64,000 bases of DNA. Source: PALSA-505 sp963699015 (GTDB lineage: Bacteria; Actinomycetota; Actinomycetes; Streptosporangiales; Streptosporangiaceae). Below, piece after piece: positions 35,140 through 44,491 of the stretch. The position numbers and the translations under genes were made by a program. The number at the start of each line of letters is the position of its first letter. The stretch's first letter is position 1. The stretch covers positions 248,001-312,000 of the forward strand of contig CAVOSX010000008.1 of NCBI GenBank assembly GCA_963699015.1. Direction: 5' to 3'. Below the pieces are notes generated by a model, which was not told the DNA's origin, did no database searches, and was given only the letters and a program-made list of their open reading frames with translations.

Positions 35140-35190
35140 CTTCCGGTTCAGGGAGAAGGTCCGGCGTTCAACTCGTAAGCAAATCCCAAG
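35140..35190 (+). other. degenerate partial copy of the tRNA-Thr 3' half
   Basis: GGAGAAGGTC (35152-35161) repeats exactly the 3' anticodon stem and variable region of the tRNA 50 nt upstream, followed by weaker matches to its T-arm (GTTC, then TC, GTAAG) and a CCCA near the acceptor end; upstream CTTCC could pair as an anticodon stem. It may be a relic of tRNA duplication or of an attachment site. The rest of the 590-bp gap to 35691 holds nothing recognised. Confidence 0.35.
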
Positions 35191-35691
35191 TCAGAGCCGG
35201 TGTGCCGTTGCCTGGCAGATGCGGGACAGTTCCAGTCGGGCGGAAAGATGCCGACCAGGGCCTCTCTGACCGGCCTCTTTTGCCCTCGCTTGTGAATGGC
35301 GTCCAGTGCCGTTAGGGGGCAAACCGACGGGCAAGATCGTTAAGCGCGGGGCCAGAGGTGTCGTGGTCGTGTGCGGCCGGCAGCCCTTGGTCTCGCTTGG
35401 GTAACTCAGCCCGATGGCCACGAGTCTGCCTGGCCTCGGCGGAGGCGGACCGAGCCGTACATCGCCGAGGTGGAGGGCGAACTCCGTCCGTCTGCGGCCA
35501 GGACGCCCTCAATGACCGTCTACCTCGGGCCGCACGCTTCAGCCGGCCTGTCATGTCGTTGACGCGTACGCCCGCGTTCAGCGTCGGCCCGAGCGATAGC
35601 ACGCAGCGCTCGCCGACGAGCAGGGCTGGCTACTGTTTTGCATCGTGATCTGCAGCCCAAGGCCGAGGGAACTGCCGCTCTCCGCTAGCTA

Positions 35692-35958
35692 TCAGCAGGC
35701 GCTGGCAGCCTTGCGGGGGTGGTCAGCCGCGGGCAGGTCCTGCCTGGTGTCCAGCGCGAACGCCAGGCACTGCCGCCGGACCGGGCAGCCGGCGCAGGTC
35801 ACCTTTGCCCGCATGACCTGGTCAGGGGAAAGACCCGACGCAGAGACCGGGAAGAACAGTTCAGGGTCAGCCGGCCGGCATGCGGCCAGCAGCCGCCAGT
35901 CCGAGCCTGGGATAGTGATCATCATCTGGTCGCTCGGCGGCCTGGGAGAGGTCGCCAT
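35692..35958 (-). pseudogene. WhiB-like protein lacking its C-terminal motif
   Basis: 88 codons. The four iron-sulfur cysteines are all present (Cys27 in LLAACRPADPELFFP; Cys55 and Cys58 in VTCAGCPV; Cys64 in RRQCLAFALD), with the spacing of Wbl proteins. After ALDTRQD the protein should continue with the HGVWGG turn and a basic DNA-binding tail, but instead reads LPAADHPRKAASAC and stops. A frameshift or deletion at about 35745 is the likely cause. It may still bind a cluster but should not bind DNA normally. Confidence 0.65.
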
Positions 35959-35973
35959 CTGCGGGCGTGATCG

Positions 35974-36108
35974 CTAGGCAGGTGTACTGCCGACGCGCAG
36001 GAACCTGTCGTAGACAGCGACAGCCACCGCACCCCCGGCCACCGGCGCCACTAGGTACGCCCACCAGTCGGAGAACTGGCCCGCCAGGGTCATCGGCCCG
36101 ATCGGCGC
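35974..36108 (-). pseudogene. C-terminal remnant of an MIP/aquaporin channel
   Basis: The minus strand reads APIGPMTLAGQFSDWWAYLV, then a hydrophobic APVAGGAVAVAVYDRFL and TAG at 35976-35974. This is the last loop and sixth helix of an aquaporin (GP....GQF.D.W.Y.V.P..G). All upstream helices and both NPA motifs are missing. It directly precedes the truncated WhiB gene on the same strand. Confidence 0.65.
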
Positions 36109-36162
36109 ACGGGTATGTCGAGCACCTGCTCGGATGCCACCGGTTCCTCTTGCGATCTTGCT

Positions 36163-36207
36163 CTTTCTGGGCCCTGGCCGCCCGGTCGGCGAGCAGGGCC
36201 CAGAAAG
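36163..36207. terminator. strong hairpin terminator
   Basis: CTTTCTGGGCCCTG (36163-36176) and CAGGGCCCAGAAAG (36194-36207) form a perfect 14-bp stem with a 17-nt loop, 10 nt past the stop of the minus-strand hydrolase gene. Confidence 0.85.
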
Positions 36208-36216
36208 GGTGCTGGC

Positions 36217-36903
36217 TCAGATGGCTGCTGCGGCGGTACGGATGACGTCGAGAACGTTGTCGGGCTGGGACAGCATGGGGCAGTGGCTGCTGTCGAACTC
36301 GTAGGTGGTGGCGCCCATGCGCTTGGCGGCGGCCCGCTCGAGGTCGGGGTGGACGGCCTGGTCATTTTTGCCCACGATGTACCAGCTCGGCTTCGTTCGC
36401 CACGCGACGCCGGGGACGTTGCTGCTAAACAACTCGACGGACGGGGGCCAGGCGGTCGCCCAGACGACCTTCTGCTCTTCCTCGGGCAGGTCGCCGCAGA
36501 AGCAGGCGGCGCCACCGGGCAGCATCCACACCCGCCCGTCGGCGACCTCGATCTGGCCGAACGCCGGCGTCTTGGGAAACTTGTCCTGCTCGACCTGGGA
36601 TGTCTCGGTCTCGTCCGGGCCCAGGGCGTTGATGTAGACCAGCCCGGCCACGCGGTCGTCAGTGCCCGCGGCGGTGATGACGGCGCCGCCGTAGGAATGG
36701 CCGATCAGCAGGATCCGGCTGTGGACCCGGTTGAAGGTGCGGATCGTCGCGGCGACGTCGGCCACGTTCGTGTCCAGGCCGTACTGTGCGCAGATCACCT
36801 CGTATCCCTCCGCCTGAAGCGGCGGGAGCAGCTTGTTGAAGCACGACCCGTCGGCCCAGATCCCGTGACAGAACACGATGCTTGGCTTGGTTGGCGTGGA
36901 CAT
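36217..36903 (-). CDS. alpha/beta hydrolase, MES/pheophorbidase-like
   Basis: 228 residues from ATG 36903, with AGGAGG 7 nt upstream. VFCHGIWADGSCFNKLLPPLQAEGYEV, then LLIGHSYGGAVITAAG (Ser70) and PSWYIVGKNDQAVHPD (Asp) and SSHCPMLSQPDNV (His) give a complete triad. It resembles the salicylate-esterase-like hydrolases common in actinobacteria and two other genes in this window (the secreted one at 45.6 kb and the one at 50.1 kb). Substrate unknown. A strong terminator follows. Confidence 0.87.
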   Translation of the reverse strand: MSTPTKPSIVFCHGIWADGSCFNKLLPPLQAEGYEVICAQYGLDTNVADVAATIRTFNRVHSRILLIGHSYGGAVITAAGTDDRVAGLVYINALGPDETETSQVEQDKFPKTPAFGQIEVADGRVWMLPGGAACFCGDLPEEEQKVVWATAWPPSVELFSSNVPGVAWRTKPSWYIVGKNDQAVHPDLERAAAKRMGATTYEFDSSHCPMLSQPDNVLDVIRTAAAAI

Positions 36904-37378
36904 GGCTTCCTCCTGAACTGTGTTGGCGATGGCTCCATTCGGGGGAGCCGCACAGACACCAGCCTGGCCGGACGGGCAACAGCAATCCCTCACACATTCA
37001 GGTGAGCCGAGACAGTCGTCGATCGGCGGCTCGGGTCCTGACCCGTTCGAGGTGAGCCCCTACGTCAAGAGGACGGTGTCTTCGCCGAACGAGTCAGCGG
37101 CCTGGACCGGGGCACACCCTGATCACCGTGGCCGGCATGAATGACGGGGCTGGCGCTCGCTTGCCAGCGCCCAGCGCAGCGACCGGGTCTCCCTCGAACG
37201 GGCCGTCATCACGCCCGCCAGCACGACGAAGGACTGACGGACTGACGGACTGACGCTTGCGGCACGCTGGCCGCAGGCCTCGTGTCTTCGGCTGAGAGAG
37301 GGGCGGTCCTGTCAGACCGGACCTGCGCCGGCACTTTCCATCGGGATTCCGGCAGCGGTCGCGCCGATCCGGCGGGCG
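36904..37378. other. intergenic stretch with a short tandem repeat
   Basis: No gene supported. Three copies of GGACTGAC lie head to tail at 37231-37254. The rest shows nothing recognised. Confidence 0.45.
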
Positions 37379-38317
37379 TCAGGTGGCCGTGATGAACCTG
37401 TCGATGGCCGCGGCGACCTCGCCGGGTTGCTCCTCGGCAACCCAGTGTCCGCTGTCGGCGATGATGCTCGTTTCCACGCGGTGAGCGCCGACTTCGCCCA
37501 GGCCTGCCGCCACTTCGGGCAGCACGGTGGCGTGACAGTACTCGGCGAACGCCAGCTGGATCGGGGAGTCCACGGTGCCAGTACGGCGCTCGTTGCGGGC
37601 AATGTCGAGCGGGATCGCCCGGAACAGGGCAAAGCCCGCGGCCAGCCGCTGCGGCCCTTGGTATCCTTGCGCGTAAATGGCCACGTCGGCGTCGCTGATC
37701 GCGTCCGGGCACGCGGCGAACCGGTCGATGTGATTGCGGAAGTAGCGATGCTCCCGCCCGGTGACCAGCAGTTCCGCCAGACCGGTGTCGCCGGATATGG
37801 TCTGGTGGAATCCGATGTGCCAGAACGCCGGTGAGGTGAACAGGTCCTCGCAACCACCGACTCCTGCGATCGGGGTATCCAGCAACATCACACCGCGAAC
37901 CTGCGCAGGGTAGCGGCGCAGATAGGCGTAGGCGACTTGGGCCCCCATGCCATGGCCCACCACCAGTGGGTTCTGGACTCGGAGCTGGCTGAGGCTGGCG
38001 TGCAGGTCCCCGCTGATCGACCACTTATCAAATCGGTCGATCGCTGGCTCTGAGGAGCCGATGCCGGGCAGGTCGTAGGCAAGCGTGTGGCAGTCCGGGG
38101 TGAGCAGTGGCATCACGTGCCGCCACGCGTACGAGGTCTGCGGCCACCCGTGCAGCAGGACCAGCGGGATCGCCCCGCTGCCATGCTCGACCACGCCCAG
38201 CCGCCGGCCTGCCGCCTCCCGGCGGTCGGCATCCTGTCGCTCGGCGCCACTCCAGCCGTGATCGCTGACCACGTTGCTGACTCTAGCCAGGCCGCCGCAC
38301 CGAGCGCGCTCACCCAT
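37379..38317 (-). CDS. epoxide-hydrolase-like alpha/beta hydrolase without the nucleophile
   Basis: 312 residues (the first 40 are poorly conserved, so the true start may be later). PLVLLHGWPQTSYAWRHVMP and LAYDLPGIGSSEP are the HGxP and strand-4 signatures of epoxide hydrolases/haloalkane dehalogenases, and SIIADSGHWVAEEQP holds the catalytic His. The nucleophile elbow, normally VVGHD.G, reads VVGHGMGAQ: Gly123 replaces the aspartate. The rest of the fold is intact and the frame unbroken, so the protein is probably made but catalytically dead, or has acquired another role. Confidence 0.78.
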   Translation of the reverse strand: MGERARCGGLARVSNVVSDHGWSGAERQDADRREAAGRRLGVVEHGSGAIPLVLLHGWPQTSYAWRHVMPLLTPDCHTLAYDLPGIGSSEPAIDRFDKWSISGDLHASLSQLRVQNPLVVGHGMGAQVAYAYLRRYPAQVRGVMLLDTPIAGVGGCEDLFTSPAFWHIGFHQTISGDTGLAELLVTGREHRYFRNHIDRFAACPDAISDADVAIYAQGYQGPQRLAAGFALFRAIPLDIARNERRTGTVDSPIQLAFAEYCHATVLPEVAAGLGEVGAHRVETSIIADSGHWVAEEQPGEVAAAIDRFITAT

Positions 38318-38415
38318 TCAGGTGAGAACATTGAAGTCCGCGCAGGCAGCGGACAATCGAGCAGGCTCACGGCAACGCGTTCCTGTTCGTCGAGTTCTCA
38401 TGGCCTCGGGGAAGA

Positions 38416-38856
38416 GTGCATCGTCGTGGCGGAGTCCGACCGGCCACGCTTGTCGAAGCGGGCATTCTGGCTGAGTCCGGCGAACGGCTGGCCTTCCGGC
38501 ATGACCTGATCCGCGACGCGGAACAGGCCAATACTCCCGCGGGGGCATGCGCACTGGACCGCCACGGGCGCCAAGGTGCTGCTCGCCCGCCTGCGGAGCC
38601 CTGTCCCTCGAGATTGCGATGCAGTTGCCGGCAGCGCGAATCCCGCGACGGCAAGATCAACCTGGAGATCGCCAAGAACCTGTTCGTATCACCGCACGCC
38701 GTAAGCACCACTCTCGCCTGGGACCCGAGTCTGGGAGTCAAGTCTCGGGTCGAGCTGGCCAGCGTGGCCTCCGAACGCCGATTGGACATCGCCCGAACGG
38801 GCGATGCATGGCGCCGCGGTCCCTGTCACGCTGGCCAGCAGATATGCCGTTTCTGA
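38416..38856 (+). pseudogene. remnant of a LAL-type LuxR regulator
   Basis: The frame reads LVEAGILAESGERLAFRHDLIRDAE, which is the end of a LAL ATPase domain, then after a scrambled join KINLEIAKNLFVSPHAVSTTL and LGVKSRVELASVAS, a degenerate LuxR helix-turn-helix. The roughly 500-residue TPR region normally between them is missing. It sits just upstream of an intact LAL gene, suggesting a former tandem pair. Confidence 0.6.
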
Positions 38857-38865
38857 GGTGGTGCC

Positions 38866-41727
38866 GTGCGGTCAGGACCATTGCGAGGTCGTAGCGAGCC
38901 GATGGCCAGTGCGCTGTCGGCGCTACGTAGTGCGAGCCAGCACGGAACCAGTTCCAGCGTATTGATCTCCGGGCCGCCCGGGATCGGCAAGACCGCGCTC
39001 CTCGCGGAACTCTGTGAGCACGCGACCCGCATGAAGATCCGGGTCGGCCGCAGCAAGTGCGAGCCGATCGAGCAGGTCTGGCCTGGGGCCCCGGTGATCG
39101 CGGCGCTGCGAGCGGGGCCGGACCCGCTGACCACGGCGGAACAGTACGAGCCGATCGCTGGAGTGATCAGCGAACCGCTGCTGCTCGCCGACCGCATCGC
39201 GTGCCGCCTGGAAGACCTCGCCGCCGTGCATCCGCTGCTGGTTGCGATCGATGATCTCCAGTGGGCCGACCGGGTTAGCCGGTTCCTCCTGCGCAGCCTG
39301 CTGCTGCGACTGGCCGGCCTGCCCGTGGTGTGGATGTTCGCCAGCCGCGATGACCCCGTCGGGATCGATCTGGCCGGCCCCGACATCGTCCGCTGCGAGC
39401 ACCTTCACTTGGCGCCGCTGACAACCCCCGACCTGGCGGCGATGGCCCGGGACCAGCTCGGGCGGGTTCCAGACGAGCGGACCCGCCGCTACCTGGATGC
39501 CACCGGCGGCAACCCCTTCCTGGCCACTCAGGTCATCGACAGCCTGGCGCGCTCGGCCGCAAGCGGGGAGCCCGGCACCGCTGCCGGTGAGTTCACCACG
39601 GCAATGGCGCGCCAACTCGGCGGTCTCCCCGGTTCGGCACGCGAGCTAGTGGAGCTGGTCGCGGCCGCCGGACGGCCGTTGCGGGTACGTGACGCGTTCG
39701 CGCTGATGCCCAGCCTGTGCAGCTGTGACGGTCAGGATGGTCTCGCCGGTGCCGTCGGGTCTGGGGTGATCACTGTGTCCGCGGATGCCCTGGCCTTCCG
39801 CCACGACCTGGTCCGGGAGACGGTCTACGCCCTCCTGGCTAGCCATCGTGCCCGTCAGCTGCACGCCCGCCTGGCTGAGTACCACTTGAGCGTGCTCGGT
39901 GAGCCGCTGGTCGCCGCCTTCCACGCCCGGGCGGCGGCGGTGCCCGGCGACCTGGCCAGCGCCCTGATCCTGGTCTCCGCGGCGGAGACCCTGGCCCGCA
40001 CGAGTGCCGAGGACGCAGGGGAACTCGCCACGGTTGCCTTCGGCACGGTGCTCCCTGCTCAGCCGGAGTGGCTGGACCTGAGCCGCCGCTGCCTGTCGGT
40101 GTTGTGCTGGGCTCAGCACGCCGCCCAGGCGATCACCGTCGCCGATCAGATCCTGGCCCGCGTCGACGACGCTAACCTGGCTGCACAGGTCGAGACCGAA
40201 GCCGCCCGGGCCCTGTGGCTGAGCGGACAGGTCCACGACCTGGCTTCCAGGATCGAGAAGACCCTGTGCAGCAGCGACCTGGACGCGCTGGTCACGGTCC
40301 GGCTGCGCGCGGCGTACGCGCTGGCACGGACCCGGTCGCTACCCGGCGGGTCGGCGGCCAGGGAAGCGGCGGGCGCGGTGGAGCAGGCCCGCGACAGTGG
40401 CGACCGGGAGGGGCTCACCCTGGCGGTGCAGGCGGCCGGTGAGGCAGCCCGCAACCAAGGGCGCCACCTGGTGGCGTTGCAGCATTTCCGTGAGCTGCGC
40501 AGTCTCACCGGCGCGCCGTACCTGGCCGAGGAGATCACCGCGCTGCAGTTCGTGGACCGCTACGACCACGCCCAGGTCCTGCTCGATCAAGCTCACGCCA
40601 GCTGCGCCGCCACTACCGAGGCTTTGCTGCCGGGTGCCGCCTGCGCGCAGATGTGGCAGGACTTCAATCTCGGGCGCCTCGACGACGCGGACGCCCGCGC
40701 TCGCACGCTGATCGAGCTGGCCCGCCAGCTCGGCACCAGCCTGCACCTTCTCGATGCGATCACGGTCCGGACGGCGGTCGCGCTGTTGTGCGGCGAGACT
40801 GAGATCGCCGCAGCCCAGCTGCGGCTTGCGGACACGCTCACCGACGCCGACGAGGCCATCCGTAACCCGGGCATCACCGTGATGCGCGGCTGGCTCGCCG
40901 CCAGCCGCGGCGATCTGGCCGCAGCACGGGACACGCTGCGACCGGTCCTGCAAGGTGCAGAACAGGGCCGCAGCTACTGGCCGCTGTGGCCGTGCTGGAA
41001 TGGGCTGTTCTTCCAGGTCGGTACCGCCACCGGCGATAACACCTTCACCGCCTCCTGCCTGGATGTCGCCGAAGCGAACGCGGCTCACAATCCCGGCGTG
41101 GCCAGCTTCGAGGGCGTCGCCCTCAACCTGCGCGGGCTGGGCAAACAGGACCTGGACGTCCTGGCCGAGGCGGTGCAGGTCCTCGACCGCAGCCCGCGGC
41201 CGGTCCTGCGTGCGGTCGGCGCCGAGTCGTATGGACGCGCTCTGCTCGCCGCCGGCCGCCGCTCCGACGCGCTTGCGCAACTCGACCGGGCCTGGGACGA
41301 GTACCACCACATGGGAGCCTGGGCCTTCCGCAGCGACGTGCAGCGCGCTATGCGCCAGGCCGGCGCGCGCCGCACCAAATGGTCTACCGCAACCGCCGCG
41401 CCGGCAACCGGATGGGCTTCCCTCACCGACGCTGAGCGGCGCGTCGCCAACCTCATCAGCGAGGGACACGCCAACAAGTCCGCCGCATCCGCCCTGGGCG
41501 TCTCCATTAACACCGTGGGCACTCACCTCCGCGCCGTGTTCGCGAAACTCGGCGTGCAATCCCGCGTGCAACTGGCTAACTACCTGGCGAGTTACGCCAG
41601 CGAGGTCCCTGTCAACTCGGTACGACGGCTGAATTTATCGCCGCGACCCTGCGAACCCATCATCACCCATGCTCGGCGTGCGGATCCCCCGGCGATTGGA
41701 GCGATCGGCCCGCGACAAGCCTCGTGA
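38866..41727 (+). CDS. LAL-family LuxR transcriptional regulator
   Basis: 953 residues from GTG 38866. Walker A SGPPGIGKT (about 35-43), Walker B LLVAIDDLQWAD, sensor segment LAFRHDLVRETV, then a long helical TPR-like region and the LuxR DNA-binding domain near the C-terminus (LTDAERRVANLISEGHANKSAASALGVSINTVGTHLRAVFAKLG), followed by a 40-residue tail. LAL (MalT-like) regulators are ATP-dependent activators responding to small ligands. Its 3' end overlaps the convergent LAL gene by 65 bp. Confidence 0.9.
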   Translation: MRSGPLRGRSEPMASALSALRSASQHGTSSSVLISGPPGIGKTALLAELCEHATRMKIRVGRSKCEPIEQVWPGAPVIAALRAGPDPLTTAEQYEPIAGVISEPLLLADRIACRLEDLAAVHPLLVAIDDLQWADRVSRFLLRSLLLRLAGLPVVWMFASRDDPVGIDLAGPDIVRCEHLHLAPLTTPDLAAMARDQLGRVPDERTRRYLDATGGNPFLATQVIDSLARSAASGEPGTAAGEFTTAMARQLGGLPGSARELVELVAAAGRPLRVRDAFALMPSLCSCDGQDGLAGAVGSGVITVSADALAFRHDLVRETVYALLASHRARQLHARLAEYHLSVLGEPLVAAFHARAAAVPGDLASALILVSAAETLARTSAEDAGELATVAFGTVLPAQPEWLDLSRRCLSVLCWAQHAAQAITVADQILARVDDANLAAQVETEAARALWLSGQVHDLASRIEKTLCSSDLDALVTVRLRAAYALARTRSLPGGSAAREAAGAVEQARDSGDREGLTLAVQAAGEAARNQGRHLVALQHFRELRSLTGAPYLAEEITALQFVDRYDHAQVLLDQAHASCAATTEALLPGAACAQMWQDFNLGRLDDADARARTLIELARQLGTSLHLLDAITVRTAVALLCGETEIAAAQLRLADTLTDADEAIRNPGITVMRGWLAASRGDLAAARDTLRPVLQGAEQGRSYWPLWPCWNGLFFQVGTATGDNTFTASCLDVAEANAAHNPGVASFEGVALNLRGLGKQDLDVLAEAVQVLDRSPRPVLRAVGAESYGRALLAAGRRSDALAQLDRAWDEYHHMGAWAFRSDVQRAMRQAGARRTKWSTATAAPATGWASLTDAERRVANLISEGHANKSAASALGVSINTVGTHLRAVFAKLGVQSRVQLANYLASYASEVPVNSVRRLNLSPRPCEPIITHARRADPPAIGAIGPRQAS

Positions 41728-44491
41728 GGTGCACACGGGAATTGACGCCGAGCTTTTCGAAGACGTGGCGAAGATGAGAGTGGACGGTGTGCGGGGAGAC
41801 GAAGAGCTTGTCGGCGATCTCCCGGTTGGTGCATCCATGCGCGGCAAGATTGGCGACCACGGACTCGGCTTCGGTCAGTGCCTCCCATCCGGTGTTCGGC
41901 CGGTCGATTTTGGCGGGACGCCGTCGCACGCCGAGACGGCGTAGCCGGCCCCGAACGCGTGCACCATCCCAGCTCGCCCCGACGCGTGCCGAAATCGCCA
42001 GCGCCTTGTCGAGCGCGGCGATTGCCGGCGCGTTGTCGCCGCGTTGCGCCAGCACCCGGCCGAGGTCTTCGAGCGCGGAAGCATGGGCAAGAGGGCGAGG
42101 TCCGCCCCGATAGAGCGAAACTGCGCGCTCGAGATCCTGCACGGAGTCGCTCCAGACGCCTCGGGCGTGCGCCGCTGCTGCAGCGCACGAAGGGACATCT
42201 GGGTTGAGGCTCGCGCGTCGTTCAGCGACCGAGATCCCGTGTTCTGCGAGTTCCTCGTCACCGACCGCTGCGGCGATGCGCACGCGTTCGGCGTCGTATG
42301 CGACCTCATGCGGGAAGAGCGGGAACATCGAGAGCCGCTCCTCATATCCGTAGGAGCACAGCCATTCGTGCGCCTGCATCGGGTTACCCTGGGACAGCGC
42401 GAGGAGCGCGAGATACCACATCGCATGATGCCGGACGCAGGGCGCCCTCGCCTGCAACATGATCTTCGCGATCTCGGCAGCCTCCAGCGCGCCGACCCCG
42501 TCTCCAGTGTGGATCTTGAGTGTGCCGAGCGCGACGACCGAAGGCGCATGGAGGGCTCCGGCGATGAGATGGGCTTCCTCAGTACTAAACCGGCCTTCGA
42601 GCGCGAGCGCCGCCTCGGCGAAGTTCCCCATCTGCAGCATCTGCCGGCCACGTGTGGTCTCGAAGACGCGCAGCGCCCAGTTCTGCCGGTCACGCTGGGC
42701 GGCGATCACCCCGGCGTCGATAGCCTGAAGCGCGTCCTCGTACCGATCGGTTGCTGCGAGAATCCATGATCGGAGCATGTGCGCGAGACGAGCCCGCGCG
42801 TCGCCTTGGCCACCAAGCTGACGGCGTTCTGCAGTCAAGAGAACCTCGAGCGAGCGCCGAAAGTCGAGCAGCTGGTACGCCAGTCCCGACTCCGGGACCT
42901 CAAACGCGAACCGGCACACCTCGCTCGTGCTCGCGTACGCAGCCTCGCGGGCACTCGCCTCGACGTCGAGCGCCTCCTCCTTCCGTCCCGCCACGCTCAG
43001 GCTGTGGTACAGCGCAGCCCAGAGTTCGGCGCGCAGATCCGTGGGCAAAGCCGGAAGAGCGAGACCAGCGCGGGCGTTTTCCGACCGGACCTCGGGAGAG
43101 AGGTCGAACATGCTGGCGAGGCTGGCACGTACCCTCGCCTCTTCCTCCGCAGACATCGCCTGCCGGAGCGCAGAATCAGCGAACCGCTTTCCCTCCTCCG
43201 CGAGGCCAGCTGCGAAAAGTGACACGACCCGCTGGGCGACCAGCGGACCCCGGAGAGGGTGACGGAGTGGGGTCAGGTCGAGCGCGTTCGCGGCTAGCTC
43301 AGCTGCCGCGGCGGGATCGGAAGCACCGAGGATCTGAGCTGCCTTGAGCGCCGTCTCAATCGCGACGACATCGCCCGGTTCTGCGCTTTCAACGAGCTGG
43401 GTAGCTACCTCTACCGGGAGCGCACCGCGTGCCAGCAGCACGTCCGCGGCCTGCCGGTCAACGGCACGCCGGACCGGCGACAGCAAACTGCCGCGAACGG
43501 CCTCCCGGATGATGTCGTGCCGGAACGCCAACTGACCGCCGTCGTCAGCGAAAATATCGGCCTGAACAAGCTCGTTGACCGGGTCGATCAGCTCCGTAAG
43601 CGACATACCGGTCAGCGCAGCCAGGTCGTGAACGGTAAACCTGCGTCCGAGGCCCGACGCGAACGTCGCAGCGCGTTCTGATGCCGGCGACATGCGCGCA
43701 AGCCGCCCGCGCATGCTGTCACTCACGCGATGGGGCAGTCGGTCCTCGGCGAGAGTCGCGCGGCCTGAATCGAGCGAAACGAGGAGATCGTCCTGGAGTC
43801 CGCGGAAGAACTCGACAAGCAGGAACGGATTTCCCTGGACCCGGTCCGCCTTCTGGAGTAGTTCGTCATCCGCCTCCACGCCGAGCACGTCGGCCGCGAC
43901 CTGCGCGACCGCTTCGCGCTTGAGCGGCGCCAACCGAATAAGCTCCGCTCCGGACTCGATAAGCGCGGCCTTCGCCTGCTGCATCTGATGCAGGCCCTGG
44001 CCGGGCCGAAATGCCATCACCCACGCGACAGGAAGCGGCGAGAGGCGCAAAGGGAGCTGTCGCATTGCGACCGAGAGACTGGTCTCGCCCCAGTGCAGGT
44101 CATCAAGACAGATAAGCACGGGATTCTTGAGCGCGGCCGCCTCAATGAGGGACTGCACGTCCTGGAGGAGCCAGAACAAGAACTCCGGAGAAGCGTGAAC
44201 GTCATTGAGCGCGCGCCTGTCAGCGAGCGGTGAATCCCCTTCAAACAACGCGTCGAAGAGGGCACCCAGCTCGATTACCCGCCCTGGCTCGGCCGCTCCT
44301 CGCCCGACCCGAAACGAGAGCTCCCCAGCCAGCGATACGCACTCGTCGAGCAACCTCGTCTTGCCGAGCCCGGCGCTTCCCTCCACCACGACCACGCAAC
44401 CGGTACCGGCCCGGACTTGGACCAGCCGCCGACGTATGATCGCGAGCTCCTGCTCACGTCCGCGGAGAGGAGGACGGAACGGAGCGTCCAT
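41663..44491 (-). CDS. LAL-family LuxR transcriptional regulator
   Basis: 942 residues. Walker A EGSAGLGKT (about 38-46), Walker B PVLICLDDLHWGE, LAFRHDIIREAV, TPR-like middle, and a C-terminal LuxR domain (LTEAESVVANLAAHGCTNREIADKLFVSPHTVHSHLRHVFEKLGVNSRVHL). The composition is less GC-rich and more Glu/Phe-rich than the neighbouring LAL genes, so it is not a simple duplicate of them. Convergent overlap of 65 bp with the 953-residue regulator, which may allow antisense interference. Confidence 0.9.
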   Translation of the reverse strand: MDAPFRPPLRGREQELAIIRRRLVQVRAGTGCVVVVEGSAGLGKTRLLDECVSLAGELSFRVGRGAAEPGRVIELGALFDALFEGDSPLADRRALNDVHASPEFLFWLLQDVQSLIEAAALKNPVLICLDDLHWGETSLSVAMRQLPLRLSPLPVAWVMAFRPGQGLHQMQQAKAALIESGAELIRLAPLKREAVAQVAADVLGVEADDELLQKADRVQGNPFLLVEFFRGLQDDLLVSLDSGRATLAEDRLPHRVSDSMRGRLARMSPASERAATFASGLGRRFTVHDLAALTGMSLTELIDPVNELVQADIFADDGGQLAFRHDIIREAVRGSLLSPVRRAVDRQAADVLLARGALPVEVATQLVESAEPGDVVAIETALKAAQILGASDPAAAAELAANALDLTPLRHPLRGPLVAQRVVSLFAAGLAEEGKRFADSALRQAMSAEEEARVRASLASMFDLSPEVRSENARAGLALPALPTDLRAELWAALYHSLSVAGRKEEALDVEASAREAAYASTSEVCRFAFEVPESGLAYQLLDFRRSLEVLLTAERRQLGGQGDARARLAHMLRSWILAATDRYEDALQAIDAGVIAAQRDRQNWALRVFETTRGRQMLQMGNFAEAALALEGRFSTEEAHLIAGALHAPSVVALGTLKIHTGDGVGALEAAEIAKIMLQARAPCVRHHAMWYLALLALSQGNPMQAHEWLCSYGYEERLSMFPLFPHEVAYDAERVRIAAAVGDEELAEHGISVAERRASLNPDVPSCAAAAAHARGVWSDSVQDLERAVSLYRGGPRPLAHASALEDLGRVLAQRGDNAPAIAALDKALAISARVGASWDGARVRGRLRRLGVRRRPAKIDRPNTGWEALTEAESVVANLAAHGCTNREIADKLFVSPHTVHSHLRHVFEKLGVNSRVHLTRLVAGRSLQSPGDPHAEHG

